DNA from: Centrapalus pauciflorus
Taxonomy: Eukaryota; Streptophyta; Magnoliopsida; Asterales; Asteraceae
Assembly (NCBI GenBank): GCA_020465985.1
Contig: JAANYP010003258.1
Location: forward strand, 841,001-905,000
Length of the DNA stretch: 64,000 bases
Direction: 5' to 3'
The position numbers were made by a program, and so were the translations under genes. The number at the start of each line of letters is the position of its first letter. The stretch's first letter is position 1. The notes beneath the pieces are model-generated. The model saw only the letters and a program-made list of their open reading frames with translations, ran no database searches and was not told the origin of the DNA. This document shows positions 13,182-24,326 of this stretch, one piece after another.

Positions 13182-13689
13182 GAGGCCGATGGGAAATGGG
13201 AATGGAGATCAGAAAAGCTAGGGTTTTAGATTCAGATCTACGTTACTATAGATAAATTATTTCATGTATGAACGTATACAAAGGAGCAGAAAGAGGGAGA
13301 GAATTGGGAGGAATTCTGGCGTAATCGGAAGTCAACGCGTTAGGGGGGAACAGTCGAAAGATGGAGGTTCTTTTAATAGCACGACACTCGGTTGATCATG
13401 CCATCGATACTTTTGTAATCGGGTTCGTATAATAAAACCAGAACCCCGAATCAAGCGGCTACCGCAGGGTTTTTTTTTTTCGGCAAAGGTTTCGAGTTCG
13501 AGCTTTGCCAATGGCATTTTTCCTTTGGTGGACGTGTGAGATTTAGTCATCACTCTCAAAATGTCTAACAAAAAGTGCTAACCACTAACTTTAGTCGTTC
13601 AAAAAAAATAAAACCATATTCTTTACTAATTTATTAAGAATCTCACCGTTGAGAATAACCTTAGCCAAGAAAATGTAAATTGGTTAGGG
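13182..13689 (-). promoter_or_regulatory. Upstream region of MNS3 (5' leader and promoter)
   Basis: Sequence directly upstream of the MNS3 start, ending at the decayed LINE. It contains leader-like sequence (CTAGGGTTTTAGATT, on the plus strand at ~13220). At about 13490 it holds GAGTTCGAG within a motif resembling the B-box portion of plant tRNA-like repeats. No TATA box could be placed with confidence. Confidence 0.45.
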
Positions 13690-14891
13690 GCCGGGCATCT
13701 CCGCAAGAAAAACTTTCCCTTTGAAAGTCTTCGGTTGCTTGGTGCTATGTAAAATAGTATTGGGTTCGCTCAAATCTTATTCCATGTACAAGGCACCATT
13801 GGGAATCATTAACCGGTTAGAATTCATAATGAGTAATTTTTCAATGGAGGTGATTCTAAATGAAACAAAATTAATTGGATTGCATGGAAGGACTTTTTGG
13901 TCCAATGGAGCATGGTGATCGCGAATCAACGCTTTGAGAACATTTAATCTTTCTCTTTTAGTTAAATGGTGGTGGCGTTTGAAATCTGAACCAAATGGTT
14001 TGTGGGTCAAAGTTATCACGTTTTTCATGAATTTAAAAGAAATCGTCATGTTGATTCATTAAATTCGAAGATTAGGTGCTTGGAATGTTATTGTCTCAGT
14101 ACGAGAGCAATTTGGAAGCATATAATTTGGATATGGCTTCTTTCTTTCAACATGATTCAGACCCAGTAATGATCGACCTTTAATTTGGTGTTTGGTACTG
14201 GAAAATTTGAGGATATTCTCGGTCTCATCACTGAGATATGTTATTGACGATATGTCTTCAAGATCATATGGCTGCGGACCATTTGGATTAAATCAGTTCC
14301 AAGCAAGATTAACATCATTGCATCAAAATTCTTGCATGGCAGATTACCGATTAAATAACTCTATCCAAAAAAGGGATGCATCAGGTATCTATCCATTGTC
14401 ACTTATGCAGATTAATTCCAAAATTAGAAGATCGTATCTTTCATGACTGCAGTGTTGACGCTGTTGTTATGGAGATGATAATAGATACTGAAGATGGTGG
14501 CCGAGGGATAAGGAAGTCCAATGGTGCTGAAGCAAGTTCTTTATTACATTAGGGTCTGGACTCTAGACCCGGGTCTCAAGGGTAGTTCTCTTGAAGCATT
14601 TTGTGCCAAAGTGTTTGCTTTGTGTTTGTTCCTATGATAGTTTCGTAACTCAAAAACGTTTCCTTCCAGCTTAGATCTGCTTCCAAATTTATTCGTTCAC
14701 ATTCAGAACTCGTCTTCTTTTGGTTAAATTCTAGAGGGAAAACGTGTAAGAAGTTAAATTGATATAATTAGATATATGATCCTATCTTGGGGTCTTCATT
14801 TTAAATTTGCTTGGTTGGTGGTTGTTTTTCTCGGCCTCTAATTACTTGTTAAAGGCTTGTTAGTAATAAAATCAACGATATTAAAAAAAAA
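13690..14891 (+). mobile_element. Decayed L1-type LINE, 3' part (reverse transcriptase tail to poly(A))
   Basis: In several shifted frames the plus strand gives hallmarks of the plant LINE ORF2 C-terminus: KAPLGIINRLEFIMSNF (13780-13845), FNGGDSK then NKINWIAWKDFL after a stop (13838-13900), INALRTFNLSLLVKWWWRL (about 13927-13985), GAWNVIVSVREQFGSI (~14075-14125) and ILAWQITD...LSKKG (~14327-14372, RVT zinc-binding region). Stops and frameshifts separate these blocks. A 3' UTR-like stretch ends in a short A-run (14882-14891). This is a dead, 5'-truncated copy. Confidence 0.75.
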
Positions 14892-15690
14892 TTATACAGT
14901 ATAGTTATATATATTATATCTATAACCAATGAACTAGAGTTTAAAAACTATCTTTTATAATATAATTAGAGCAAAATATGTCATGTCACGTCAATAATTT
15001 ATGAACTAGAAATTATCGTTTTCAATATAGAAAACAACGAGGGAATTTGCCCGCGCTTCGCAGCGGAGTTTAATGTCATACAAAAAAAAATTAAAATATA
15101 TAAAAAACATATATTAACATACATATTTGATGTTTGAAGCAAAATTTTATGTTATTTTTATTAAATATATTACAATTTTTGAAATTATATTGACTTTAAA
15201 TACAACATTCGATTTCAAAATTGTTCAACCACCACCATCAAAACCCTTTTGAATATAACTTTCTTTTCGACATTGAATCTTCACGTAACACTGAATCCAT
15301 AAAAGAGAAAACTGATTCTAATCTATCTCCCGCTTTGCATCGCACCATACTTTCCTCAGAAGGAAGTCCACCATTGAATTTTCTTGTTTTACAATGTTTT
15401 TATTGATTATGTGTGTAAAAATCAAAATCATCTTATTGTTTGATCTAGTTTCAAACCACATAATAAATCTTCATGGAAAAAAGAATTTAACACGGAATGG
15501 ATGCATTATTTCTATTGATCATCCTTCTTCGACATAAATTCTTGTCTCACATTATATGTTTTATGTACATACAATTGACTTTGGAATTTGGAGGACTAAA
15601 AAAATCATATAAACAATATTTCATATAAAAAAAATAAATAAAAATAATTCTCAGAAAACGAAACACAACTGAACCAGGATCGAAGAGTGA
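14892..15690. other. AT-rich spacer with a possible decayed Helitron end
   Basis: About 800 bases without a gene. At 15049-15066 CCCGCGCTTCGCAGCGG forms an imperfect hairpin preceded by GAGGGAATTTG, resembling a mutated Helitron 3' end on the minus strand (CTCG where CTAG is expected). The ORF at 15221-15406 has no recognisable content. Confidence 0.35.
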
Positions 15691-15695
15691 AATTG
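15691..15695. repeat. Target-site duplication AATTG (left copy)
   Basis: AATTG directly precedes the 5' LTR and recurs at 23873-23877 directly after the 3' LTR, as expected for a 5-bp LTR-retrotransposon target duplication. Confidence 0.93.
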
Positions 15696-17336
15696 TGTAA
15701 CATCCCTAATTTGAGCCTGGTACGTGGATTTAAATTACTGGCTCGTTATTTTAATATTATTGCGTTGGTCCAATTAAATTCCGTTTCGTGGATTTAACGT
15801 GTCGAGACCGAGTGATACGTGTCTCCGAGTTAATAATTAGTGGATTATTATTATTTACGAGATCGTGGGTTTAATTGGGTCCGAATGATATTAATAGTGA
15901 AAAAGTGGCATCGGGTTCGGATTTAGCGGGTCCGGGCTTTCTATTATTAGAAAGCGTATATATTGTGGATAATCTTGGACGTTCTTCTTTTTCCTTTCTT
16001 GCTTTCCAAAACCAGAGAAGTGTGAGGGTGTGTGCTAGTGTTCGGAGCTGCTAGAAGTCATCAAGAAGCTAAATTGGTTGCTAAGTTTGAGTGATCTTCT
16101 TCTTTTGTGTTCTTGATCAAGTGGAGGTAAGATCTCTTGATGTTGGATTGCCAAAATTCGTGTATGTATGTATATGAATGTAAGGGTTTGAGTTCTGAAG
16201 TTGTATGCTTGAGTATGTGTGAGTTTTATGTGCTGATATTGATGGGAATCGAGTATGGGATTTTATTTCCATGGTTTCTGCCATTTTTGTGAACTGTACT
16301 GCTGCTGATTTATCGTGAGCGCGGCCGCGATGGCCTCGGCGCGACCGCGATCGCGGCGCGACCGAGTTGGCTGAGCGCAGGCCCGCGATGCGGCGAGTTC
16401 TGTCGGGGGGTTTTCGGGCGTGGACTATTCGTTCGGGGTAGTTCCGTGGGTTGTGTTTGCTTGCGATAAATGTGTTTGAGATTGTTATCTATCGGTCGGG
16501 TTTATATTAACCTGTGGAGATCCGTGATATTTACAGGTTCGAGCCGTCCGCGTTCTGAGCAGCGATAGAGTCCGAGTTTCGGTTGACTTTGGGTATTGGT
16601 GAGTACTCGAGTTCTTTTACAAATCGCGCGTAGTCTTTTACGAGTTGGTTATGTGATGTGATATGTGTATATGAGACAGAGATACGGCGCAGGTATGAGT
16701 TTCTCTACCCTATACGTGCTATATGTGTTTGAATTGCAGGTACCCGCGATATGTGATCGCGCAGGCTGACTGTCCCTAACCAGTCACGAGATATGAGGCT
16801 GTATATATACGGCAGAGATATTTCCAGGTCGCTCCTGTGCCTATTGAGTGGCTAACCGCTGCTGTGTGCGGCCTGTTAGCTGGGGAACGTGGTCCCCTTT
16901 CGAGCAGAGATATGTGTTATGCATAGAGTTGCATATGTGTGTTGAGATATATGTGTTGTGTATGTTATATGTGTTTGCCTGCAGAGTCTAACCCTCGCGT
17001 ACTCACGAGCTGTCCAGCTTACGTTTCGAGTCCTGTGTGTGTCTCAGGCAGTCATACCGTGGGGTCGCAGCCGCAGCAGCCGAAGTAGGGATCGGGGCAG
17101 TTTAGAGCTGTGTTTGCTGACTGTATTTTGATGCTAGACTTTAGAGTTGTCATCAATACTCTGTTGTGTTTATGTATCAGTGTCGGTTATGAGACGATGT
17201 ATGAATCCGTGTTAAAAGTTTTAATTAACAGTGTTTTCCGCTAATCCTGTGACATGTGTACTTTGAGATGTTTGCGATATTGCCACTTATGATTGATTAA
17301 TGACGTGGCATTTGTGTGAGAATTGTGGGTGTTACA
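15696..17336 (+). repeat. 5' LTR
   Basis: 1641 bp, starting TGTAACATCC and ending GGGTGTTACA, so the LTR termini form the inverted repeat TGTAAC/GTTACA. A TATA-like TATATATT lies at about 15957-15964, next to a short hairpin (CTTTCTATTATTAGAAAG), and is the likely promoter core. A CpG-rich block at 16318-16400 stands out. Confidence 0.96.
15957..15964 (+). promoter_or_regulatory. Probable TATA box of the 5' LTR
   Basis: TATATATT follows the small hairpin at 15939-15954 and precedes a plausible transcription start region. The position within the LTR suits a U3 promoter. The call is by motif only. Confidence 0.5.
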
Positions 17337-17339
17337 GCT

Positions 17340-17351
17340 TGGTATCAGAGC
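17340..17351 (+). other. Primer binding site, initiator Met tRNA
   Basis: TGGTATCAGAGC lies three bases after the 5' LTR and is complementary to the 3' end of plant initiator methionine tRNA, the usual primer for this class. Confidence 0.93.
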
Positions 17352-17517
17352 TTGTGGTTTCAGTACTGAGTATCAGTGGATGCTTGTGCTCTTACCGTGT
17401 TCAGATCCGTGGGATTCTTCCCTGAGACTGAGTTTAGCGGAATTAACTGACCTAGCTTATTGTATAACGCTGGGTGATCGATCTGTTATCTTACCTTTGT
17501 GATATGTGCAGGTAGTT

Positions 17518-20500
17518 ATGGCAGATCATGGCGAGGGTTCAGGGCCAGAGAGACCAGCGGGAGATGAGTATGTCCGCCGGTCAGAGATGTTATCAGTATT
17601 GACCGAGTTCTACAGAGAGAGGGACAGAGAGAGAGAGCAGCAGAGACAGGGAGCTGATCCGCCGCCAGTGACTAGTGCTGAGACAGTGGTTGGGGCATCT
17701 TCTTCTTCTGCTCCTCGAGGTGGGTCCTTTAAGGACTTTACGGCGGGAGCCCCACCTCAGTTCCGAGGCGGTGGTGAACCGGGTGCGGCTATGGCATGGG
17801 AGAGAGAGATAGAGGCGGCATTCCGAGTTGCCCATGTCGACCCTCGTGATATGGTCGGCTATGCGGCTTATCAGCTAAAGGGAGGGGCTTCACAGTGGTG
17901 GAAGTCCATTGAGTCGTCCATGACTACTGCAGCAGCTTATGCTATGACATGGGATCAGTTCCGTGCCATCTTCGAGCTTCAGTATATTCCCCGGGATGAG
18001 CGCCGGGAGATGGAGCGTCGTTTTCTACATCTTCAGCAGGGCAGCATGTCAGTCCAGCAGTATGTAGACAGGTTTAACGAGTATGCCCAGTTTGCGCCCC
18101 AGCATGTGGATACAGAGGTTCGTAAGGCTGATGCCTTTATCGATGGGTTGAGATCAGATATCCGGGAGTTCGTCGGACTTCATGATACTCCTACCTTTGC
18201 GCGGGCATTAGAGTTAGCCCGAGTCCGAGAGAGGGAGATCGAGAGACAGAGGGGTCAGCCCCCGTCCCAGAGACAGAGGATAGGGACGTCTGAGCAGTCC
18301 CAGAGTTACTATCGAGAGCCCCAGGATTTTCAGAGAGAGAGACAGCCTGAGCAGCAGCAGGTTCAGGGGCAGGGTTCGGGATTTCGTCGAGACAGAGACA
18401 GAGGCAGAGACCGGAGGTCCAGGAGGTCTGGGCAGTATCAGGGGTCGGGGACAGCCAGTCAGAGTCAGGGGCAGACTTCCCGATATAGTGCTTCCAGTCA
18501 GAGTCAGAGCGGCGTGGGACAGGGGTCCCAGCCATCCGGGAGTCGGGCAGACAGTTCAGCTGGAGAGAGAGACTGTCCGAGGTGTCGCCGTCGCCATTCC
18601 GGTCCTTGTGTGCCGGAGCAGCCCAGATGTTATCGCTGTGGTCAGTATGGCCACACATCATTTACATGTACTTCGAGGGATTCCCTGTGCTTCCGCTGTG
18701 GGAGGCCAGGTCATATTGTGAGAGATTGTCCGGATGCGCCGCCAGCAGTGCAGGGAGCGAGCACCAGCGGTGCTAGAGCAGAGCCGTCGACTTCGAGCCG
18801 TCGTGAGTCAGCACCCAGGGGCAGGGGCAGAGTATTTCAGGCTACGGCAGAGGAGGCCCGCGAGTCTACCGATGTGGTATCTGGTACGTACATTCTGAAC
18901 GGGCTTAGTGCTCGTATTTTATTTGATTCTGGAGCGGATCGCTCATATGTGTCTGTTGTATTCTGTGCCTACTTTTCTGTGCCTGCTACTGTGTTATCTG
19001 TGCCGTTAGTTGTTGAGAGGGTAGACGGTAGTACAGCGCTTGTGAGTCGGGTATACAGAGATTGTGTTTTAGAGATTGATGCTCACCGGTTTTCGATTGA
19101 CCTACTGCCGATAGAGATTAGCAGCTTCGATGTGATAGTGGGTATGGACTGGATGACAGCCAGGCGGGCCGATATTCTGTGCGCGAAGAAGATGATCCGG
19201 ATACCCATTTCAGACAGTGAGACAGTGACAGTGTATGGCGAGAGGCGCCGGGGTGAGATTGGTATTGTTTCTATGGCCCGAGCTCAGAGATATGTCGCGA
19301 AGGGATGTGAGACCTTTCTGGCTTATGTTGTTGACGCCAGATTAGAGAAGAAGACCTTAGCGGATATACCCGTAGTTCGAGAGTTCCCTGAGGTATTCCC
19401 AGAGGAGTTGCCTGGGTTACCGCCAGATCGTCAGGTCGAGTTCCGTATCGACCTTATCCCTGGAGCGGTGCCTATTGCGAAGACGCCTTATAGGCTGGCA
19501 CCTACTGAGATGAGAGAGATGATGTCGCAGCTTCAGGAGTTGCTTGATCGTGGATTTATCCGTCCGAGTTCGTCCCCGTGGGGAGCCCCAGTGCTGTTTG
19601 TGAAGAAGAAGGACGGTTCCATGCGGATGTGTATCGACTATCGAGAGTTGAATAAAGTGACGGTGAAGAACCGTTATCCGCTTCCACGTATTGACGATCT
19701 GTTTGATCAGCTGCAGGGTTCGAGCTTCTTTTCGAAGATAGATCTGAGATCGGGTTATCATCAGCTGAGAGTTAGAGATGAGGATGTGCCGAAGACTGCG
19801 TTTCGGACGAGATACGGCCATTATGAGTTCCTAGTCATGCCTTTCGGACTGACTAACGCACCCGCGGCATTCATGGATTTAATGAACAGGGTGTGTAGAT
19901 CTATGTTGGATCGGTTCGTGATAGTGTTCATCGACGACATCCTGATCTACTCGAGGAGTGCCGAGGACCACGAGCAGCACTTGCGAGAGGTTTTGACCGT
20001 GCTGCGAGCGGAGAGACTGTATGCGAAGTTCTCCAAGTGCGAGTTCTGGTTGCGCGAGGTCCAGTTTTTGGGACATGTTGTGAGCGCCGAGGGTATTTCA
20101 GTGGATCCGGTGAAGATAGAGGCCGTGATGAGTTGGGAGCCGCCGAGGACCGTGCCTGAGATTCGTAGCTTTTTGGGCCTAGCCGGGTATTACCGCCGCT
20201 TCATTCAGAACTTTTCGAGGATTGCCAGGCCGTTGACGAGATTGACACGGCAGTCCGTTCCTTTCGTGTGGTCTGATGAGCAGGAGTCGGCTTTCAGAGA
20301 ATTGAAATCCCGGTTATGTCAGGCACCAGTGTTAGCATTGCCCGAGGGTACAGAGGATTTTGTGGTCTACTGTGATGCGTCAGGTACCGGCTTGGGTTGC
20401 GTTCTGATGCAGCGAGGCAAAGTGATTGCGTATGCGTCGCGACAGCTGAAGACCTACGAGGAAAATCATACCGTGCACGACCTTGAGTTGGACGCGATAG

Positions 20501-21273
20501 TGTTCGCGTTGAAGATATGGCGTCATTATCTGTACGGTTCGCGATTTGTAGTGTATACCGATCATAAGAGTCTTCAGTATCTGTTCAGTCAGAAAGAGCT
20601 AAATATGAGACAGCGGCGCAGCCTCGAGTTACTGAAAGATTATGACTGCGAGATCCAGTACCATCCTGGTAGGGCCAATGTGGTGGCCGATGCGTTGAGC
20701 CGTAAGGCGTGTGGCCAAACGGTAGTTTCCCGAGCAGCGAGGCTCGAGGTCACCTCGACTCTTGTGGAGAGTCTGAGGCATGCTCAATTAGAGGGTTTGC
20801 GGGCGGAGAATGTGAAAAGAGAGCGGCTTGCGGGACAGCTAGAGGCATTGAGTAGAGATAGCAGAGGTTTGTGGGCGTTTCGTGATCGTGTTTGGGTTCC
20901 GAGAGTCGGTAATCTGCGGCAGTTGATTTTGGACGAGTCGCACCGATCGAGGTTATCTATCCACCCCGGGAGCACCAAAATGTATAGAGATTTGCGCGAG
21001 TTCTATTGGTGGCCAGGGATGAAGAGAGATGTGGGCCGATACGTCGAGGAGTGTATGACTTGTCTGCGAGTCAAGGCCGAGCATCAGAAGCCTCACGGGC
21101 ATTTGCAGCCTTTAGAGATCCCTGAGTGGAAGTGGTATCATATCACGATGGATTTCATCGTCAGACTTCCGCGCACCGTTCGAGGCAATGATATGATCTG
21201 GGTGATAGTGGATCGCTTGACGAAGAGTGCTCACTTTTTAGCGGTTCGGGGTACCATCACTTGGATCAGTTAG
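17518..21273 (+). CDS. Gag-Pol polyprotein of the retrotransposon, first ORF (Gag to integrase core)
   Basis: The frame is open from 17506, but the first ATG is 17518 (MADHGEGSG), the likely start. The protein of about 1251 residues has, in order, a retrotransposon Gag domain (WW and YVDRFNEYAQFAP region, ~80-230), a Gln/Arg/Ser-rich linker, two CCHC zinc knuckles (CYRCGQYGHTSFTC, CFRCGRPGHIVRDC, from ~371), aspartic protease DSGA (~470), reverse transcriptase (YPLPRIDDLFDQL; active site FIDD at ~804), RNase H (YCDASGTGLG) and the integrase zinc-binding and first catalytic region. It ends at a stop at 21271-21273 just past LTKSAHFLAVR, so integrase is cut between its catalytic aspartates. The rest continues in another frame. 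Confidence 0.95.
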   Translation: MADHGEGSGPERPAGDEYVRRSEMLSVLTEFYRERDREREQQRQGADPPPVTSAETVVGASSSSAPRGGSFKDFTAGAPPQFRGGGEPGAAMAWEREIEAAFRVAHVDPRDMVGYAAYQLKGGASQWWKSIESSMTTAAAYAMTWDQFRAIFELQYIPRDERREMERRFLHLQQGSMSVQQYVDRFNEYAQFAPQHVDTEVRKADAFIDGLRSDIREFVGLHDTPTFARALELARVREREIERQRGQPPSQRQRIGTSEQSQSYYREPQDFQRERQPEQQQVQGQGSGFRRDRDRGRDRRSRRSGQYQGSGTASQSQGQTSRYSASSQSQSGVGQGSQPSGSRADSSAGERDCPRCRRRHSGPCVPEQPRCYRCGQYGHTSFTCTSRDSLCFRCGRPGHIVRDCPDAPPAVQGASTSGARAEPSTSSRRESAPRGRGRVFQATAEEARESTDVVSGTYILNGLSARILFDSGADRSYVSVVFCAYFSVPATVLSVPLVVERVDGSTALVSRVYRDCVLEIDAHRFSIDLLPIEISSFDVIVGMDWMTARRADILCAKKMIRIPISDSETVTVYGERRRGEIGIVSMARAQRYVAKGCETFLAYVVDARLEKKTLADIPVVREFPEVFPEELPGLPPDRQVEFRIDLIPGAVPIAKTPYRLAPTEMREMMSQLQELLDRGFIRPSSSPWGAPVLFVKKKDGSMRMCIDYRELNKVTVKNRYPLPRIDDLFDQLQGSSFFSKIDLRSGYHQLRVRDEDVPKTAFRTRYGHYEFLVMPFGLTNAPAAFMDLMNRVCRSMLDRFVIVFIDDILIYSRSAEDHEQHLREVLTVLRAERLYAKFSKCEFWLREVQFLGHVVSAEGISVDPVKIEAVMSWEPPRTVPEIRSFLGLAGYYRRFIQNFSRIARPLTRLTRQSVPFVWSDEQESAFRELKSRLCQAPVLALPEGTEDFVVYCDASGTGLGCVLMQRGKVIAYASRQLKTYEENHTVHDLELDAIVFALKIWRHYLYGSRFVVYTDHKSLQYLFSQKELNMRQRRSLELLKDYDCEIQYHPGRANVVADALSRKACGQTVVSRAARLEVTSTLVESLRHAQLEGLRAENVKRERLAGQLEALSRDSRGLWAFRDRVWVPRVGNLRQLILDESHRSRLSIHPGSTKMYRDLREFYWWPGMKRDVGRYVEECMTCLRVKAEHQKPHGHLQPLEIPEWKWYHITMDFIVRLPRTVRGNDMIWVIVDRLTKSAHFLAVRGTITWIS

Positions 21274-22196
21274 CTCGGTTATATATCAGTGAGATAGTGT
21301 CGAGGCACGGCGTTCCGATGTCGATTACGTCTGATAGAGATACGCGGTTTACTTCGAGGTTCTGGCAGAGCTTTCAGCGCGAATTGGGGACGAGAGTTCA
21401 GTTGAGTACAGCGTACAGACCTCAGACAGACGGGCAGACAGAGCGGACGAATCAGACTCTCGAGGATATGCTCCGAGCTTGTGCGATTGATTTCAGTGGT
21501 AGTTGGGACGTTCACTTGCCGTTAGTCGAGTTTGCGTACAACAACAGCTACCATTCCTCCATCAAGATGGCTCCATTCGAGGCACTGTATGGGCGTAAGT
21601 GCCTAACCCCGGTGTGTTGGGGCGAGGTCGGCGAGCGACCTATCAGTGGGCCCGAGTTGCTACAAGAGACGAGCGACAAAGTGGCAGTTATCCGAGAGCA
21701 TATGAGAGTGGCGCAGAGCCGGCAAAAGAATTATGCCGATCGTCGTCTGAATGAGCTTGAGTTCAGTGTTGGAGACCGTGTTATGCTGAAAGTATCGCCG
21801 TGGAAGGGAGTTATCAGATTCAGACATCGAGGTAAGCTGAGTCCGCGGTACATCGGTCCGTTTGAGATCGTCGCCAGAGTCCGAGATCAGGCGTATAGAT
21901 TAAGGTTGCCTCCCGAGTTGGCCGGAGTTCACGATACGTTCCATGTGAGTCATCTGAGGAAATGTTTAGCTAAGGATGATCAGTTTGTGCCGTTATCTGA
22001 GATAACCGTGGATAGTCACCTGAGATATGTCGAGCAGCCTGAGGCGATTACCGATCGTAAGGTGAAGAGATTGCGGAATAAAGAGATCGCGCTAGTACTC
22101 GTTCAGTGGAGGCATCATAAGGGTACTAGTGCCACCTGGGAGCCCGAGGCCGAGATGAGTAGCCGATATCCGCAGCTATTCCCGAGTCCGAGCTAG
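21261..22196 (+). pseudogene. Rest of integrase with chromodomain, in a shifted frame
   Basis: Overlaps the first ORF by 13 bases in another frame. It carries the second integrase catalytic region (SDRDTRF), the glutamate region (YRPQTDGQTERTNQTLEDML), the DNA-binding end (FHVSHLRKCL) and a C-terminal chromodomain-like stretch (VQWRHHKGTSATWEPE). The junction is one base short relative to a continuous frame, and no recognisable slippery heptamer is present. A disabling indel or a sequencing error is therefore more likely than programmed frameshifting. Confidence 0.85.
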
Positions 22197-22217
22197 ATTC
22201 CGGGACGGAATCTTTTT

Positions 22218-22229
22218 AAGAGGAGAGGA
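22218..22229 (+). other. Polypurine tract
   Basis: AAGAGGAGAGGA lies two bases before the 3' LTR and is the expected plus-strand primer for reverse transcription. Confidence 0.88.
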
Positions 22230-22231
22230 TT

Positions 22232-23872
22232 TGTAACATCCCTAATTTGAGCCTGGTACGTGGATTTAAATTACTGGCTCGTTATTTTAATATTATTGCG
22301 TTGGTCCAATTAAATTCCGTTTCGTGGATTTAACGTGTCGAGACCGAGTGATACGTGTCTCCGAGTTAATAATTAGTGGATTATTATTATTTACGAGATC
22401 GTGGGTTTAATTGGGTCCGAATGATATTAATAGTGAAAAAGTGGCATCGGGTTCGGATTTAGCGGGTCCGGGCTTTCTATTATTAGAAAGCGTATATATT
22501 GTGGATAATCTTGGACGTTCTTCTTTTTCCTTTCTTGCTTTCCAAAACCAGAGAAGTGTGAGGGTGTGTGCTAGTGTTCGGAGCTGCTAGAAGTCATCAA
22601 GAAGCTAAATTGGTTGCTAAGTTTGAGTGATCTTCTTCTTTTGTGTTCTTGATCAAGTGGAGGTAAGATCTCTTGATGTTGGATTGCCAAAATTCGTGTA
22701 TGTATGTATATGAATGTAAGGGTTTGAGTTCTGAAGTTGTATGCTTGAGTATGTGTGAGTTTTATGTGCTGATATTGATGGGAATCGAGTATGGGATTTT
22801 ATTTCCATGGTTTCTGCCATTTTTGTGAACTGTACTGCTGCTGATTTATCGTGAGCGCGGCCGCGATGGCCTCGGCGCGACCGCGATCGCGGCGCGACCG
22901 AGTTGGCTGAGCGCAGGCCCGCGATGCGGCGAGTTCTGTCGGGGGGTTTTCGGGCGTGGACTATTCGTTCGGGGTAGTTCCGTGGGTTGTGTTTGCTTGC
23001 GATAAATGTGTTTGAGATTGTTATCTATCGGTCGGGTTTATATTAACCTGTGGAGATCCGTGATATTTACAGGTTCGAGCCGTCCGCGTTCTGAGCAGCG
23101 ATAGAGTCCGAGTTTCGGTTGACTTTGGGTATTGGTGAGTACTCGAGTTCTTTTACAAATCGCGCGTAGTCTTTTACGAGTTGGTTATGTGATGTGATAT
23201 GTGTATATGAGACAGAGATACGGCGCAGGTATGAGTTTCTCTACCCTATACGTGCTATATGTGTTTGAATTGCAGGTACCCGCGATATGTGATCGCGCAG
23301 GCTGACTGTCCCTAACCAGTCACGAGATATGAGGCTGTATATATACGGCAGAGATATTTCCAGGTCGCTCCTGTGCCTATTGAGTGGCTAACCGCTGCTG
23401 TGTGCGGCCTGTTAGCTGGGGAACGTGGTCCCCTTTCGAGCAGAGATATGTGTTATGCATAGAGTTGCATATGTGTGTTGAGATATATGTGCTGTGTATG
23501 TTATATGTGTTTGCCTGCAGAGTCTAACCCTCGCGTACTCACGAGCTGTCCAGCTTACGTTTCGAGTCCTGTGTGTGTCTCAGGCAGTCATACCGTGGGG
23601 TCGCAGCCGCAGCAGCCGAAGTAGGGATCGGGGCAGTTTAGAGCTGTGTTTGCTGACTGTATTTTGATGCTAGACTTTAGAGTTGTCATCAATACTCTGT
23701 TGTGTTTATGTATCAGTGTCGGTTATGAGACGATGTATGAATCCGTGTTAAAAGTTTTAATTAACAGTGTTTTCCGCTAATCCTGTGACATGTGTACTTT
23801 GAGATGTTTGCGATATTGCCACTTATGATTGATTAATGACGTGGCATTTGTGTGAGAATTGTGGGTGTTACA
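22232..23872 (+). repeat. 3' LTR
   Basis: 1641 bp, the same length as the 5' LTR and identical by eye except C at 23492 for T at 16956. It ends GTTACA and is followed directly by the AATTG duplication at 23873-23877. Confidence 0.96.
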
Positions 23873-23877
23873 AATTG

Positions 23878-24013
23878 GAAATCCGATAAAAATTCAATAA
23901 GCAAGACAAATGATATTATTATGAAAATTTTAAATTTAAAACTATATAAAAAAATGTCATTGAATGACATAAATTGGTAAATGTGTATATACATAATGTC
24001 ATTTATGAGTTGA

Positions 24014-24083
<70 letters not shown>

Positions 24084-24326
24084 TTTGAACACATTTGCAG
24101 TGTGGCCACTAACTTATCTTTATATATATAGTGAATAAAGACAAAATGAGCATTTCAATTAAAGTTAATGGATAATGGATTAAATTTGAAAGTAAACCTT
24201 AATAATAAATTTTGCAAAATTGAAAGTTTAGAGACAAAATCTAAAGTTTGATACAAACCAAATTGATTATTTCTGTTATTAAATACGAAGTGAAACATGG
24301 GGCCCTCAAAAGTGAAAAATATCTAA
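23878..24326. repeat. AT-rich spacer with a (TA)n microsatellite
   Basis: An uninterrupted (AT)n run occupies about 24017-24078 (roughly 30 dinucleotides). The rest is AT-rich and non-coding. Confidence 0.85.

Larger units (their letters stand above)
15696..23872 (+). mobile_element. Young Ty3/gypsy LTR retrotransposon (chromovirus, Tekay/Del-like)
   Basis: Complete 8177-bp element: two 1641-bp LTRs, a tRNA-iMet primer site, a gag-pol region, a polypurine tract and a 5-bp target duplication AATTG. Domain order Gag, zinc knuckles, protease, RT, RNase H, integrase with a C-terminal chromodomain-like segment marks it as a Ty3/gypsy chromovirus. The long LTRs and iMet primer fit the Tekay/Del lineage, though the clade is inferred without a tree. 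The LTRs differ at a single base (16956 T, 23492 C), implying very recent insertion. Integrase is split by a frame change near 21250-21270. Its higher GC content contrasts with the AT-rich flanks. Confidence 0.96.

Noticed and set aside
17593..20978. Minus-strand ORFs opposite gag-pol
   Set aside because: Shadows of the dense plus-strand coding sequence, without family resemblance.
21246..21273. Programmed frameshift in integrase
   Set aside because: No slippery heptamer or downstream structure was seen, and Ty3/gypsy chromoviruses of this type normally use one continuous frame through integrase.
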